From: Nitzschia sp. DOCU1
Taxonomy: Eukaryota > Bacillariophyta > Bacillariophyceae > Bacillariales > Bacillariaceae
NCBI GenBank assembly: GCA_951394045.1
Contig: OX595997.1
Coordinates: 124,001 to 188,000, forward strand
Reading direction: 5' to 3'
Length of the DNA stretch: 64,000 nt
In this document: piece after piece, positions 20,134-27,868 of the stretch
Position numbering within the stretch: position 1 is the first letter of the stretch
How the letters are laid out: the number at the start of each line of letters is the position of its first letter
Translations under genes and position numbers: made by a program
The notes under the pieces: generated by a model
What the model saw: only the letters and a program-made list of their open reading frames with translations
Databases searched by the model: none
Told to the model about the DNA's origin: nothing

Positions 20134-21273
20134 TCAGTGGAGGGGGACGTGGTGGTTGGGGTGCAACGAGAAAGCACCCTCACGGAGCATGCGGGAAGAA
20201 AAGTTTTGCATAACAGGGGCAGCCTGGACATGCAGGTAACGGAGCATTTCATCGGACCGCCAGCGTCCGATGAGGCGGATGGTATCATGATCAACGTCCG
20301 CGCAAAGAAGTGCCATGGCACCAGAAGCGCGGAGGGATCGGGCCGAGATGTTGGTCGAAAGGAAGCCGTACGTTGGTCCAAGAACAAGAGCAGAGGCACG
20401 TAGGGCATCGGTGACATCGGCAGGGCGGACAGGTTGCCATGTGGTGTTGTGCCGGTACATGGCAAGATTGGTAGTGCGTAAAGCACCGTGGAGCCGGAGG
20501 TGGAGGACTCGGCGGATAAGTGCTGCAACAGGACAAAAATTTGGGTCGCCACTCCGACCCAGACCAACAACTTCACCTCGAACACCGCTTTTTTGTGTGG
20601 TGAATTCAAGAGTGGCAAAGGTAGCGGTGGACAGGTCATGATCAGTGGCAGTTTCCAGATTGAGCCGAACAGCTCCAATTTGTAGGCCAACATCACATAG
20701 GCGAAATGGGGTGGTGTCGGTAGGCGTGCCTGTGTATTCGCCCGGGCGAAGCAAGAAGAAGAAAGCAATGGTGATCATGTCAGAAACGGCAATCGAGGCA
20801 GCATCATTAGACAGGACAGCAGTATGCGAGATGCGTTGGAGCAAGGGAAGGGGAACCGGTTTGACACGGTGTGGCGGTGGATCTAATTTGGCATAGGCCG
20901 CAAGTTGGCGCTGGATGCGGAAGTCGATATTTCCTTGTGTGGTGAGGCGAGGATCCGGGGTCCCCACACTGGCAAACGCTTGTCCAATGCTGCGTAGGGC
21001 ATCCTCCACCATTCGAGATCGGACGGGGAGGTTACGGGGGGCAATTTCGCCTGTGCGGTAGCGCCTGGCAAAGACCTGGAGGAACGGAATGGGGTCTTGG
21101 AACTCAGAAAGGGCAGGATCGATGGTGAGGTCGTCACAGAACGCCTCCCATAATTTCCAGTGGGCATTGGAGGCGCGGGCTCTTGAAGGAACGACCCCGG
21201 CTTGGACGTCTTTCTGAGCAAGGAAGAGGTCACGGCGGAAGTGATCTGCCGTGTGGGGGTCCACAGATGCCAA
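20134..21273 (-). CDS. YR-3 tyrosine recombinase (first copy)
   Basis: 379 residues. An N-terminal helical SAM-like DNA-binding part (residues 30-130) precedes a catalytic domain with R176 in FFFLLRPGEY, R315 in ARSLRASGAM, GRW at 336-338 and the nucleophile candidate Y346 in EMLRYLHVQ. These are the boxes of DIRS/Ngaro-type tyrosine recombinases, which integrate a double-stranded circular cDNA without target duplication. The first 391 bp overlap the end of the RT-RNase H frame in another phase, as in other DIRS-group elements. The stop is 52 bp from the B1 repeat. Confidence 0.9.
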   Translation of the reverse strand: MASVDPHTADHFRRDLFLAQKDVQAGVVPSRARASNAHWKLWEAFCDDLTIDPALSEFQDPIPFLQVFARRYRTGEIAPRNLPVRSRMVEDALRSIGQAFASVGTPDPRLTTQGNIDFRIQRQLAAYAKLDPPPHRVKPVPLPLLQRISHTAVLSNDAASIAVSDMITIAFFFLLRPGEYTGTPTDTTPFRLCDVGLQIGAVRLNLETATDHDLSTATFATLEFTTQKSGVRGEVVGLGRSGDPNFCPVAALIRRVLHLRLHGALRTTNLAMYRHNTTWQPVRPADVTDALRASALVLGPTYGFLSTNISARSLRASGAMALLCADVDHDTIRLIGRWRSDEMLRYLHVQAAPVMQNFSSRMLREGAFSLHPNHHVPLH

Positions 21274-22271
21274 GAGTGGGCCTGTGGATATTTAGAATTA
21301 AAGTGATCAAGTAACGCAAGGTTAGTAAGATGGTGCAGACGAGAGGCTTCGTCTGCCATATTGTTCTGCTCGCCAGGCAAGTAGTCTTGGAGCGCCAAGT
21401 AGCGATGGTATCGTTGGTGCAGTGCTTTCATGCAGAGGAGGTGAGAAGTGGCCGAGTTGGTGGTGACCGATCCTTTTCTTCCCCAAAAAAGTGTTGCTTG
21501 GTTGTCGGTGTCGGCTTTGGTGGTACGTTCCCGAATATCGAAGCACTGTGCCATTCCGTCATGATGCAGGACGGAGCCGGCCAACTCCAATTCAGAATTA
21601 TTAATTTTTCCATGCGGATTTTCCGCAGTGACCAGTTGGTCAGTGACTGCCTCTGGAAATTGGAAACGCCAAAGAATCGGCACGGGCCCCGCGGCCGGGC
21701 CAGTGGAAATGCTGCCTTTGACCACGGACTGCAGGTGGACAGCTCTAGCAGTGGTGCTGGGGTGTGGAAACATGACTCCCCCAGCCCCACGACCAGAGGC
21801 ATCGTGGCTGCTCACTACTGAAGGAAGAGTGGGCACTAGCTCGTAGAGCCGCGTTGGTCGACCGGCCATGTCCGAGTGGAGCCACCGGAAGTCTTGGATA
21901 GCAGCATGAAAGCCTTTGCTAAGCTTGAGCCGCCCTTTGTATTCGGTACGGGCAGCAAGTTGGAGCTCTCCAAATAATCCGCGTGACCCGGGGAGGGCCA
22001 ATGCCATCGATCGTAGTTCTCCCAGCAGCTGATGCCATTTCGACATTTGCATGCGCCTCTGCTGGGGGTGGATGGATGCCAACAATTCACCGAGACGATT
22101 AAGCCGGCGGGTAGGAAGGGTCAGCGTCATCGCCACAGAATCAATAATCCAACCGAGAACCTTCTTGCAGGTGCTCCAGTTGGCATCGCCTTGTCGTAAT
22201 TTTTTTACCGAAATGGGCTCAGTGCGATGCGGGCTATCACCATTGTCAAGGGGGCCTCCACATGTCATCAA
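20883..22271 (-). CDS. YR-3 RNase H and C-terminal part of RT frame (first copy)
   Basis: The 462-codon frame begins inside the RT region: DNGDSPHRTEPISVKKLRQGD continues the thumb/connection that in related DIRS-group proteins follows the 'RPL' of the palm domain. RNase H signatures follow: SHDASGRGAGGVMF, NNSELELAG and TDNQATLFW, then YLPGEQNNMADEASR. RNase H degrades the RNA template. The break from the preceding frame lies at a run of five C near 22256; one C fewer would join both frames. The last 130 codons overlap the recombinase N-terminus and look less protein-like. Confidence 0.85.
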   Translation of the reverse strand: MMTCGGPLDNGDSPHRTEPISVKKLRQGDANWSTCKKVLGWIIDSVAMTLTLPTRRLNRLGELLASIHPQQRRMQMSKWHQLLGELRSMALALPGSRGLFGELQLAARTEYKGRLKLSKGFHAAIQDFRWLHSDMAGRPTRLYELVPTLPSVVSSHDASGRGAGGVMFPHPSTTARAVHLQSVVKGSISTGPAAGPVPILWRFQFPEAVTDQLVTAENPHGKINNSELELAGSVLHHDGMAQCFDIRERTTKADTDNQATLFWGRKGSVTTNSATSHLLCMKALHQRYHRYLALQDYLPGEQNNMADEASRLHHLTNLALLDHFNSKYPQAHSWHLWTPTRQITSAVTSSLLRKTSKPGSFLQEPAPPMPTGNYGRRSVTTSPSILPFLSSKTPFRSSRSLPGATAQAKLPPVTSPSDLEWWRMPYAALDKRLPVWGPRILASPHKEISTSASSANLRPMPN

Positions 22272-23313
22272 TTGTTGTCATGAGGATGCGTCGGATGTTG
22301 CGAAGGCGTTGTGGACTGCCTTGGGCAGCCCCAATAAAGTCGTCAACGAACACGTCCACCTTACCCAAGATTCGTCGTCGTGCAGGGAGCATTGGGTTCA
22401 TGGCACCGGGCAGGGGCAAGGAAGTGGTGGAATTGAAGGCCGGGGACTCGAGGGGCTCTGCCTCCGAATCGGCTAGTTGCTCCAGGCGATGGGGTAGGGG
22501 CTGCCGATTTCGAAGTATTCGGTGATTCGTCTCGTCGGCAATAGTTTCCGTGACTGCACAAAAATATGGGGGGGACTCCGTCCATCCCATTGGGAGTGCC
22601 AAGGGGAAAGCGATGAGTGGTTCTTCGCCCTCCAGGACTGGGAAGGCCACACCAAGCTTTGGTATGTCCTGGGCACGTACCCAGACCCGATAGAATCCGT
22701 CGGCAATGTCAATTTTAATAAATTTGACCGGGCCATAGCGTGGATCCGTGTAAACGACATCCGAAAGGATTCTTTCGAGCGCCCGCCCAAACTGCATTGC
22801 TTCATGAGGCGATAAGCGTACAGTTTCATCATTTACGCCATTAAAGGTGTAATCGACGATGGTGCGGGGGCGCCTCTCATGTTGGGGAACCACCCCAATT
22901 GGAGAGATTCGGAGGTCCCGTAAATGGCGGACCTTCGAATAGGGCAAGAAAAGCCAGATGGCCTTTTTTACCATGTCGAGCATTTCCCCCCTCAGGAATT
23001 CAAGGTGTTCATGCGCCGACTTGTGGGGGCCACGTTGGACCGCCTTGTCTTTTTGGTCCAACGACCAGGGGGTCGTGGAGGTAACAACCGGTGCTCCCTT
23101 ATTCCGTAGTAGCCGTAGTAGGGGATATGCCGGGTGTCCACGGAATTTGTCCAATCTAGTGAAGTTGCCTCGACCCTGGCGCGCATGAAACAATTGATAG
23201 ACATCAATGCATTGACTACTATCAACGGTTACTTGCTTACCTAGTTCATCGGACGCGGGTGCGGCCATGCGGGGCTTCTTCGAAGCAGACGATCTTGTTG
23301 GGGCTGATCGCAT
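22246..23313 (-). CDS. YR-3 reverse transcriptase (first copy)
   Basis: 355 codons from ATG 23313. The RT fingers/palm are recognisable: VRHLRDLRISPIGVVPQ, RTIVDYTFNGVN, KFIKIDIADGFYRVWV (first catalytic Asp), LPMGWTESPPYFC, and VDVFVDDFIGAAQG near residues 320-333 with the two catalytic Asp. FVDDFIG and DIADGFYR are typical of DIRS-group elements rather than LTR elements. The frame stops at 22246, 26 bp inside the next frame; a C5 homopolymer there accounts for the phase change. Confidence 0.9.
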   Translation of the reverse strand: MRSAPTRSSASKKPRMAAPASDELGKQVTVDSSQCIDVYQLFHARQGRGNFTRLDKFRGHPAYPLLRLLRNKGAPVVTSTTPWSLDQKDKAVQRGPHKSAHEHLEFLRGEMLDMVKKAIWLFLPYSKVRHLRDLRISPIGVVPQHERRPRTIVDYTFNGVNDETVRLSPHEAMQFGRALERILSDVVYTDPRYGPVKFIKIDIADGFYRVWVRAQDIPKLGVAFPVLEGEEPLIAFPLALPMGWTESPPYFCAVTETIADETNHRILRNRQPLPHRLEQLADSEAEPLESPAFNSTTSLPLPGAMNPMLPARRRILGKVDVFVDDFIGAAQGSPQRLRNIRRILMTTIDDMWRPP

Positions 23314-23421
23314 GGTGACTGGTGTAAGTGGGGTATCCGAAGATAGTGGCGTCAGAGCAGTGTCCCTCTCAATAACATATATATCATGTAATGGAGCGGT
23401 ATGTATACTCCCGCCTCCGCC

Positions 23422-23868
23422 TCAGCTTGTCCTGTAGTGAGATTGTGCCCAGGCAAGAAGAGTGCTGTCCTCGGCCGTGTCATGAACCCGGTGGTCTAGA
23501 CGACTGCCGCAACCTTCGTTGCAGTGCCCTTTTAAATGCCACGCAAGGCACATAACTTTATCATCAGGGTTGACTGGCAAGGCCACGTTGTTTGCCTGAC
23601 AGTATGCCTTGACTCGTTTTGTTACCAGATTCTTGCTGCGGAACGGTTCGAACAAGCTCGAGTTAAAAGACGGATTGCTTTTTGGTTGACTTGTGGGGGT
23701 GCTTCCAGCAGGGGTGGCATTGCTTGCAGACAAACGGGTGCCACCTCCTCCGGCAGCGCTGGCAGTGATGGTGCTGATGCTGGCAGTGGACGGAGCAGTG
23801 ATTTCCGTCACCACAGTACGGGGTGCTGTGTTGCCACTCAACGGGTCTGCAACTTGCAAGTAGATTTC
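23422..23868 (-). CDS. YR-3 gag-like protein, C-terminal part cut by gap
   Basis: These are the last 149 codons of the protein annotated in full at 40239-42488, including the Cys/His cluster MCLAWHLKGHCNEGCGSRLDH. It is truncated by the N gap. Confidence 0.9.
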   Translation of the reverse strand, partial: EIYLQVADPLSGNTAPRTVVTEITAPSTASISTITASAAGGGGTRLSASNATPAGSTPTSQPKSNPSFNSSLFEPFRSKNLVTKRVKAYCQANNVALPVNPDDKVMCLAWHLKGHCNEGCGSRLDHRVHDTAEDSTLLAWAQSHYRTS

Positions 23869-24068
23869 NNNNNNNNNNNNNNNNNNNNNNNNNNNNNNNN
23901 NNNNNNNNNNNNNNNNNNNNNNNNNNNNNNNNNNNNNNNNNNNNNNNNNNNNNNNNNNNNNNNNNNNNNNNNNNNNNNNNNNNNNNNNNNNNNNNNNNNN
24001 NNNNNNNNNNNNNNNNNNNNNNNNNNNNNNNNNNNNNNNNNNNNNNNNNNNNNNNNNNNNNNNNNNNN
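23869..24068. other. Assembly gap of exactly 200 N
   Basis: The round length suggests a placeholder of unknown true size. It joins two contigs: 1-23868 and 24069-64000. The left contig ends inside a tract present again at 30994-40685. Confidence 0.99.
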
Positions 24069-24270
24069 GGAGATATTAGCGGAAGAGGAGTTCGTTGATG
24101 CTGGGTCGCGTGAGACTAGAAGTGAGTACGCCGAAGAGACTTTGGATGAAGAATTTGAGGAGTACACAGTCCGAACCATGAGCGACATTTTGGAGGAAGA
24201 AGACGGGGTCTACGAGGACCTCAGCCATTATACTGATGAACGGAGCCGTCAGAGCCGTCACGTCGTATAA
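24069..24270 (+). CDS. C-terminal end of an unknown acidic protein, 5' end in gap
   Basis: A plus-strand frame is open from the gap to TAA at 24268-24270. It is strongly acidic (EILAEEEFVDAGS, TLDEEFEEYT, DILEEEDGVYEDL) and ends RSRQSRHVV. No domain can be named. It lies 123 bp from the convergent stop of the MFS gene. Confidence 0.5.
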
Positions 24271-24393
24271 CAAGGTGCGAGTAGCAAATAGTGCTGCGGG
24301 GGAAATTGTTGCCAAAACCTAGTTTGCTGAGGATGTTTCATCATCCTTGTTGCAGGAAGCAAACGAAACAAATAGCATATCTTGCATTGAAAT

Positions 24394-25695
24394 CTATGGT
24401 ACATCGTCTCGTCTAGTAGTCGTAGACGTTTCGTCCTTCTCTCGACTGGTCGATGCAACTATCATGTCACTCGCTTCCTTTGAATCAGGGTTGTGTCGAA
24501 TATGAAATTTCCAAAGGCTTGCCATCCCTAGAATTGGGCCAGGTACTAGCAATAGAAATAGGAATTGAGGCGACACCGGTGCGGCAAGTAGCTGGATTGA
24601 ACCTATTGTGACAGAAAACCCAATGCAATTGACAATGGTCAAGGCGGTTCCCTTGGATTCAGCAGGTGCCGTCTGAGCAACCAGCGTGGAAAATTGTGGT
24701 GAATCAGCCACTACCGCCATACCCCATAGCAAATAGGCTGGCAACATAACACCGAGTGGTGCTAGAAACAACGCGGGTGCGAGAAGGCACAAGCTTCCTG
24801 AAATGGCCAAACTCCCAAATGCAATCTTGGCACTCCCGTACCGCAAAGATAGATAACCTCCCAAGACACAGCCTGGACCTCCACTGGCAATCACTAAAAA
24901 TGTCACCAGACTTGGAGAGGCAAAAGTGTCCTCGAGATTCGATTTCTCCAGGTAGGCTTCCCACACCACCGGGCACCAGGCCCAGAATGCATACAGTTCC
25001 CACATGTGTCCCCAATACGCCATTGCGGCGGATCCGAACTGCAGATTTCGAAAGAGCCCACATACAATTGTTGGATCTATTTTTTGTGCTCCTGCTTTCC
25101 GGTAGGGCCCATTGGGTACCAAAAATCCCACCACGAGTCCTCCTAGCGCCGCAACGGCGCTTGTTTCCCATAATAAAGAAGGCCAGGGTTGTGGGATCTG
25201 CCGTAACAGGAACGGAAATGAAGTACCGACTGCCAGTGCTCCAACCAACCACCCCAAAGCCTTTCCCAGTCCTTCTTGGTACCAATCGGACGCCACTTTC
25301 ATGCCGACTGGATAAACTCCCGCCAAGAAGAATCCCGTCAAGAGTCGCAAGACCACCAACCCGCCAACTGGCTCGTTCCGTTGACACACGGGAAGAATTG
25401 CATTGCATGTAGCCCCGGCCACTGCACACACCAAGAACACGCGGGTAGGAAGAAAGCGATCGGCAATGCTTAACAAGGCAAAGACCAACGTGCCGAGAAT
25501 GAAGCCGAATTGAACACTAGACGTCAGATATCCCAAACTGGAGTCGTCCAAGTCGTCCCACTCTTCCACCAGATCTGGCAATACGGCGTTACCCGCAAAC
25601 CAAAGGGCCGTCCCGGCAAACTGACTAGCGACAATGGCGGGAAGAATGAACCATGGGCGTTCGATGGAAGGGGGAGGGCCATTGTCGCTGGCCAT
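24394..25695 (-). CDS. Major facilitator superfamily transporter
   Basis: 433 residues from the ATG at 25695 (MASDNGPPPSIERPWFILP). Roughly twelve hydrophobic segments are visible, starting AIVASQFAGTALWFAGNAVL and ending FLFLLLVPGPILGMASLW, with a Gly/Arg-rich loop after TM2 (SIADRFLPTRV) in the MFS position and a Lys/Glu/Thr-rich cytosolic tail. Substrate unknown; secondary carrier in a membrane. The frame extends upstream to 25920, but the extra 75 residues are basic and not membrane-like, and the MASDN start sits directly before the first membrane segment, so I chose it. It diverges from the sulfotransferase gene, with 293 bp between starts. Confidence 0.85.
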   Translation of the reverse strand: MASDNGPPPSIERPWFILPAIVASQFAGTALWFAGNAVLPDLVEEWDDLDDSSLGYLTSSVQFGFILGTLVFALLSIADRFLPTRVFLVCAVAGATCNAILPVCQRNEPVGGLVVLRLLTGFFLAGVYPVGMKVASDWYQEGLGKALGWLVGALAVGTSFPFLLRQIPQPWPSLLWETSAVAALGGLVVGFLVPNGPYRKAGAQKIDPTIVCGLFRNLQFGSAAMAYWGHMWELYAFWAWCPVVWEAYLEKSNLEDTFASPSLVTFLVIASGGPGCVLGGYLSLRYGSAKIAFGSLAISGSLCLLAPALFLAPLGVMLPAYLLWGMAVVADSPQFSTLVAQTAPAESKGTALTIVNCIGFSVTIGSIQLLAAPVSPQFLFLLLVPGPILGMASLWKFHIRHNPDSKEASDMIVASTSREKDETSTTTRRDDVP

Positions 25696-25988
25696 GACGA
25701 TGTAAATAGCTAAGTGGCTCGGACTCCTCTGAAGCGCAACAGGAATTCCAACGTGCGTTCCAGATGATGAGCCTGGCTGCAGACCGATGGTCGCGAATAT
25801 TTTGGCGAGTAGCGATCGAATAAGTCGAATGCTTTTGTGATCGCGCAACCAAAATATGCTGCCGACGAGAGGTGCACGCTGAAGTATTTCTGCCGTTGGA
25901 CCACTCGCCACGAAGTGCATTCTCGACGATGTTGCAAATGGCCGCTGCTACAACAACGCCTCTCTCTTTCTAACAAAAGAGTTTTGAA

Positions 25989-27227
25989 ATGATTCATGGA
26001 GATTGTCTGACCAACAAAGTCTTGGTCCTGGCTTCGTATGGGGCATCCGTTCTTTTGTTGATGAGGACGATCTTGTTGCACGGAAATCTACACACAGCTC
26101 ACGATCCGACTTTCCAAGAAGAATACGTTTTTACCAATACTTCACTATTCTTCTCATTTAAGCACGTTTCGGCCGCTAAACACGTGGCCCGCCACGAGCT
26201 CCAGAGCAATCCAACAATGTCACTTTGGAATCCATCCTGGATTGGAACACCGACACCAATGAATCAAGTGCTGGGAGAGGACAACAAATGGAAGACTATC
26301 GAACGGCAATTTTTGAATTCCATACTTACAAATGATAACATCAATACCCTCCCCTTCCTGGGTTTTCTTCGTATCCCAAAGACGGGAAGTACTTCAATGT
26401 TGACTTGGGCGGCAACTGCCAGTCGCCACGGACCTCATTTTGATTGCTTCTTGGGCCCCATGGACGGTTCGCATGCGAACGCCCTGCCTAAAGCATTCTT
26501 CCAACAGCATTTCTTGGATTGTCCTCATCGCACGTACGAATCCACCGTATGGGACTGGGCCAAGCAAGTGCTACCTAAACTTGCAACCGGAAACAACAGT
26601 CATTCGTTACAACTCTTCACCATTGTCCGAGATCCATTCGAAAGACTTGTGTCATACTTTCAATATGTCCATAGAATATATCCAGTTTGGAGCTTTATTT
26701 CCACACCAGAACAAAATGCCACTATACTCGCAAACAACATGTCGGGATGGATGGAACTGTTGGCAACCGAAGGAAGCAAGGCCTTTCATTTGCCGTACCA
26801 AAAGAATGCCTTGATGGAAGCCGACTGGAATGACGCAATACACCTCATCCAGGGACCGTCGCCAATCATTTTGACTACCATACAGGAATGCTTTGAGGCC
26901 TCGGTTCTTCTCTTGACGGAAGGCTTTCCAACATTTTTCGCGGCGAATGAAACTAGAGCCTTTTTGGCTTCCTCGCAGAAGCAGCAAAACACGCGAAGTC
27001 GATTCCAAACGCGCAATCAACAAGAACTCGCAAAACTCCGAGCACAAGCTCAAATTTGGTTTGTCCAAGACTTTTTGTTTTATGAGGCTGCTGTTGTTCA
27101 ATTTCGGGTCCGTCTAGATGCGTCCATGGTCGATCGACAAATTGTCGAAGAATGCTTTCGGGTCTTGGACAGCAGGTCCAAGGCCTACAACAATTACGAT
27201 GGACTAGATTCCAAAGAGTCAGATTAG
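25989..27227 (+). CDS. Carbohydrate sulfotransferase-like type II membrane protein
   Basis: 412 residues. An N-terminal membrane anchor (VLVLASYGASVLLLMRTILL, residues 11-30) suggests a Golgi type II protein. The 5'-phosphosulfate-binding loop is FLRIPKTGSTSMLTW at about residues 126-140 and the 3'-phosphate-binding motif is IVRDPFERLVSYF near 212-224. Both are hallmarks of the Sulfotransfer_2 / heparan- and chondroitin-type sulfotransferases, which move sulfate from PAPS to a glycan. A lumenal catalytic domain fills the rest. The start ATG 25989 is the first in frame and precedes the anchor closely. It is followed on the same strand by a GT8 protein, so both may act on cell-surface glycans; that link is inference. 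Confidence 0.85.
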   Translation: MIHGDCLTNKVLVLASYGASVLLLMRTILLHGNLHTAHDPTFQEEYVFTNTSLFFSFKHVSAAKHVARHELQSNPTMSLWNPSWIGTPTPMNQVLGEDNKWKTIERQFLNSILTNDNINTLPFLGFLRIPKTGSTSMLTWAATASRHGPHFDCFLGPMDGSHANALPKAFFQQHFLDCPHRTYESTVWDWAKQVLPKLATGNNSHSLQLFTIVRDPFERLVSYFQYVHRIYPVWSFISTPEQNATILANNMSGWMELLATEGSKAFHLPYQKNALMEADWNDAIHLIQGPSPIILTTIQECFEASVLLLTEGFPTFFAANETRAFLASSQKQQNTRSRFQTRNQQELAKLRAQAQIWFVQDFLFYEAAVVQFRVRLDASMVDRQIVEECFRVLDSRSKAYNNYDGLDSKESD

Positions 27228-27868
27228 TCTTGTCATGTAGCATGCCAACTATATCGATTTTTCAACGAGTTGTTATCAAGGTCGTTCTCATCCCGAGACA
27301 AAATGGCCAGAGTACAACCTGTGCGCCCATGCTGTGTGTGGGCACTGACGAAACGAGGGTTGACTACGAAACATCACAGCAAAAGATGATGAATCACCTT
27401 GCTGGAGGCTTTAGGCTATAGATGGATCAAAAAGTTAATGGCATTTCATGGTATATTTTTGTATTGATAAAAGGATGTGGTAATACTAGTACTTTCAAAG
27501 AGATCATGGCAATTTCATAGTAGTAGAAGAAAGAAAAATAGACGAAATTCAAATTGACGGACGACTTCTTGGAATCGATCACGAGCGAATCAACATACAT
27601 CGACCCATTCGACCACTATGACCCATTCGACTAACCATACCCCATGTCCGAGCAAAATAAAAGACACGAAGGTCGCGATGACGATGGGGATCGCGACGAC
27701 ATCGATGACCTCCCTTACCTTTTTGTCTCATCGTCTGTTTGTTTCTTCGGCATCACAACAGCGAGATGCTAAGGGTGTTTAGTCGCCTGCTCCTAGTTCG
27801 CTTCTGCTGGTTGCAACAGTGAAATCAATGTGAATGACAGAATGAGTTGATTTTTCAATTATTCTGAA
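27228..27868. other. Intergenic region, nothing recognised
   Basis: 641 bp between the sulfotransferase stop and the GT8 start. Short repeats of ATCGATGAC/CGACGATG type occur at 27675-27710. No gene, RNA or element end is evident. Confidence 0.6.

Larger units (their letters stand above)
14177..23868. repeat. Large duplicated tract, first copy (identical to 30994-40685)
   Basis: 9692 bp repeated at a constant offset of 16817, with the same reading frames and lengths throughout and no difference noticed by eye. The left boundary falls inside Copia-2 pol, the right boundary is the assembly gap. See the matching entry at 30994. Confidence 0.9.

Noticed and set aside
25696..25920. N-terminal 75-residue extension of the MFS transporter
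   Set aside because: The extra part is basic, lacks membrane or targeting features I can support, and the ATG at 25695 directly precedes the first membrane segment. A plastid-type leader was considered but not supported.
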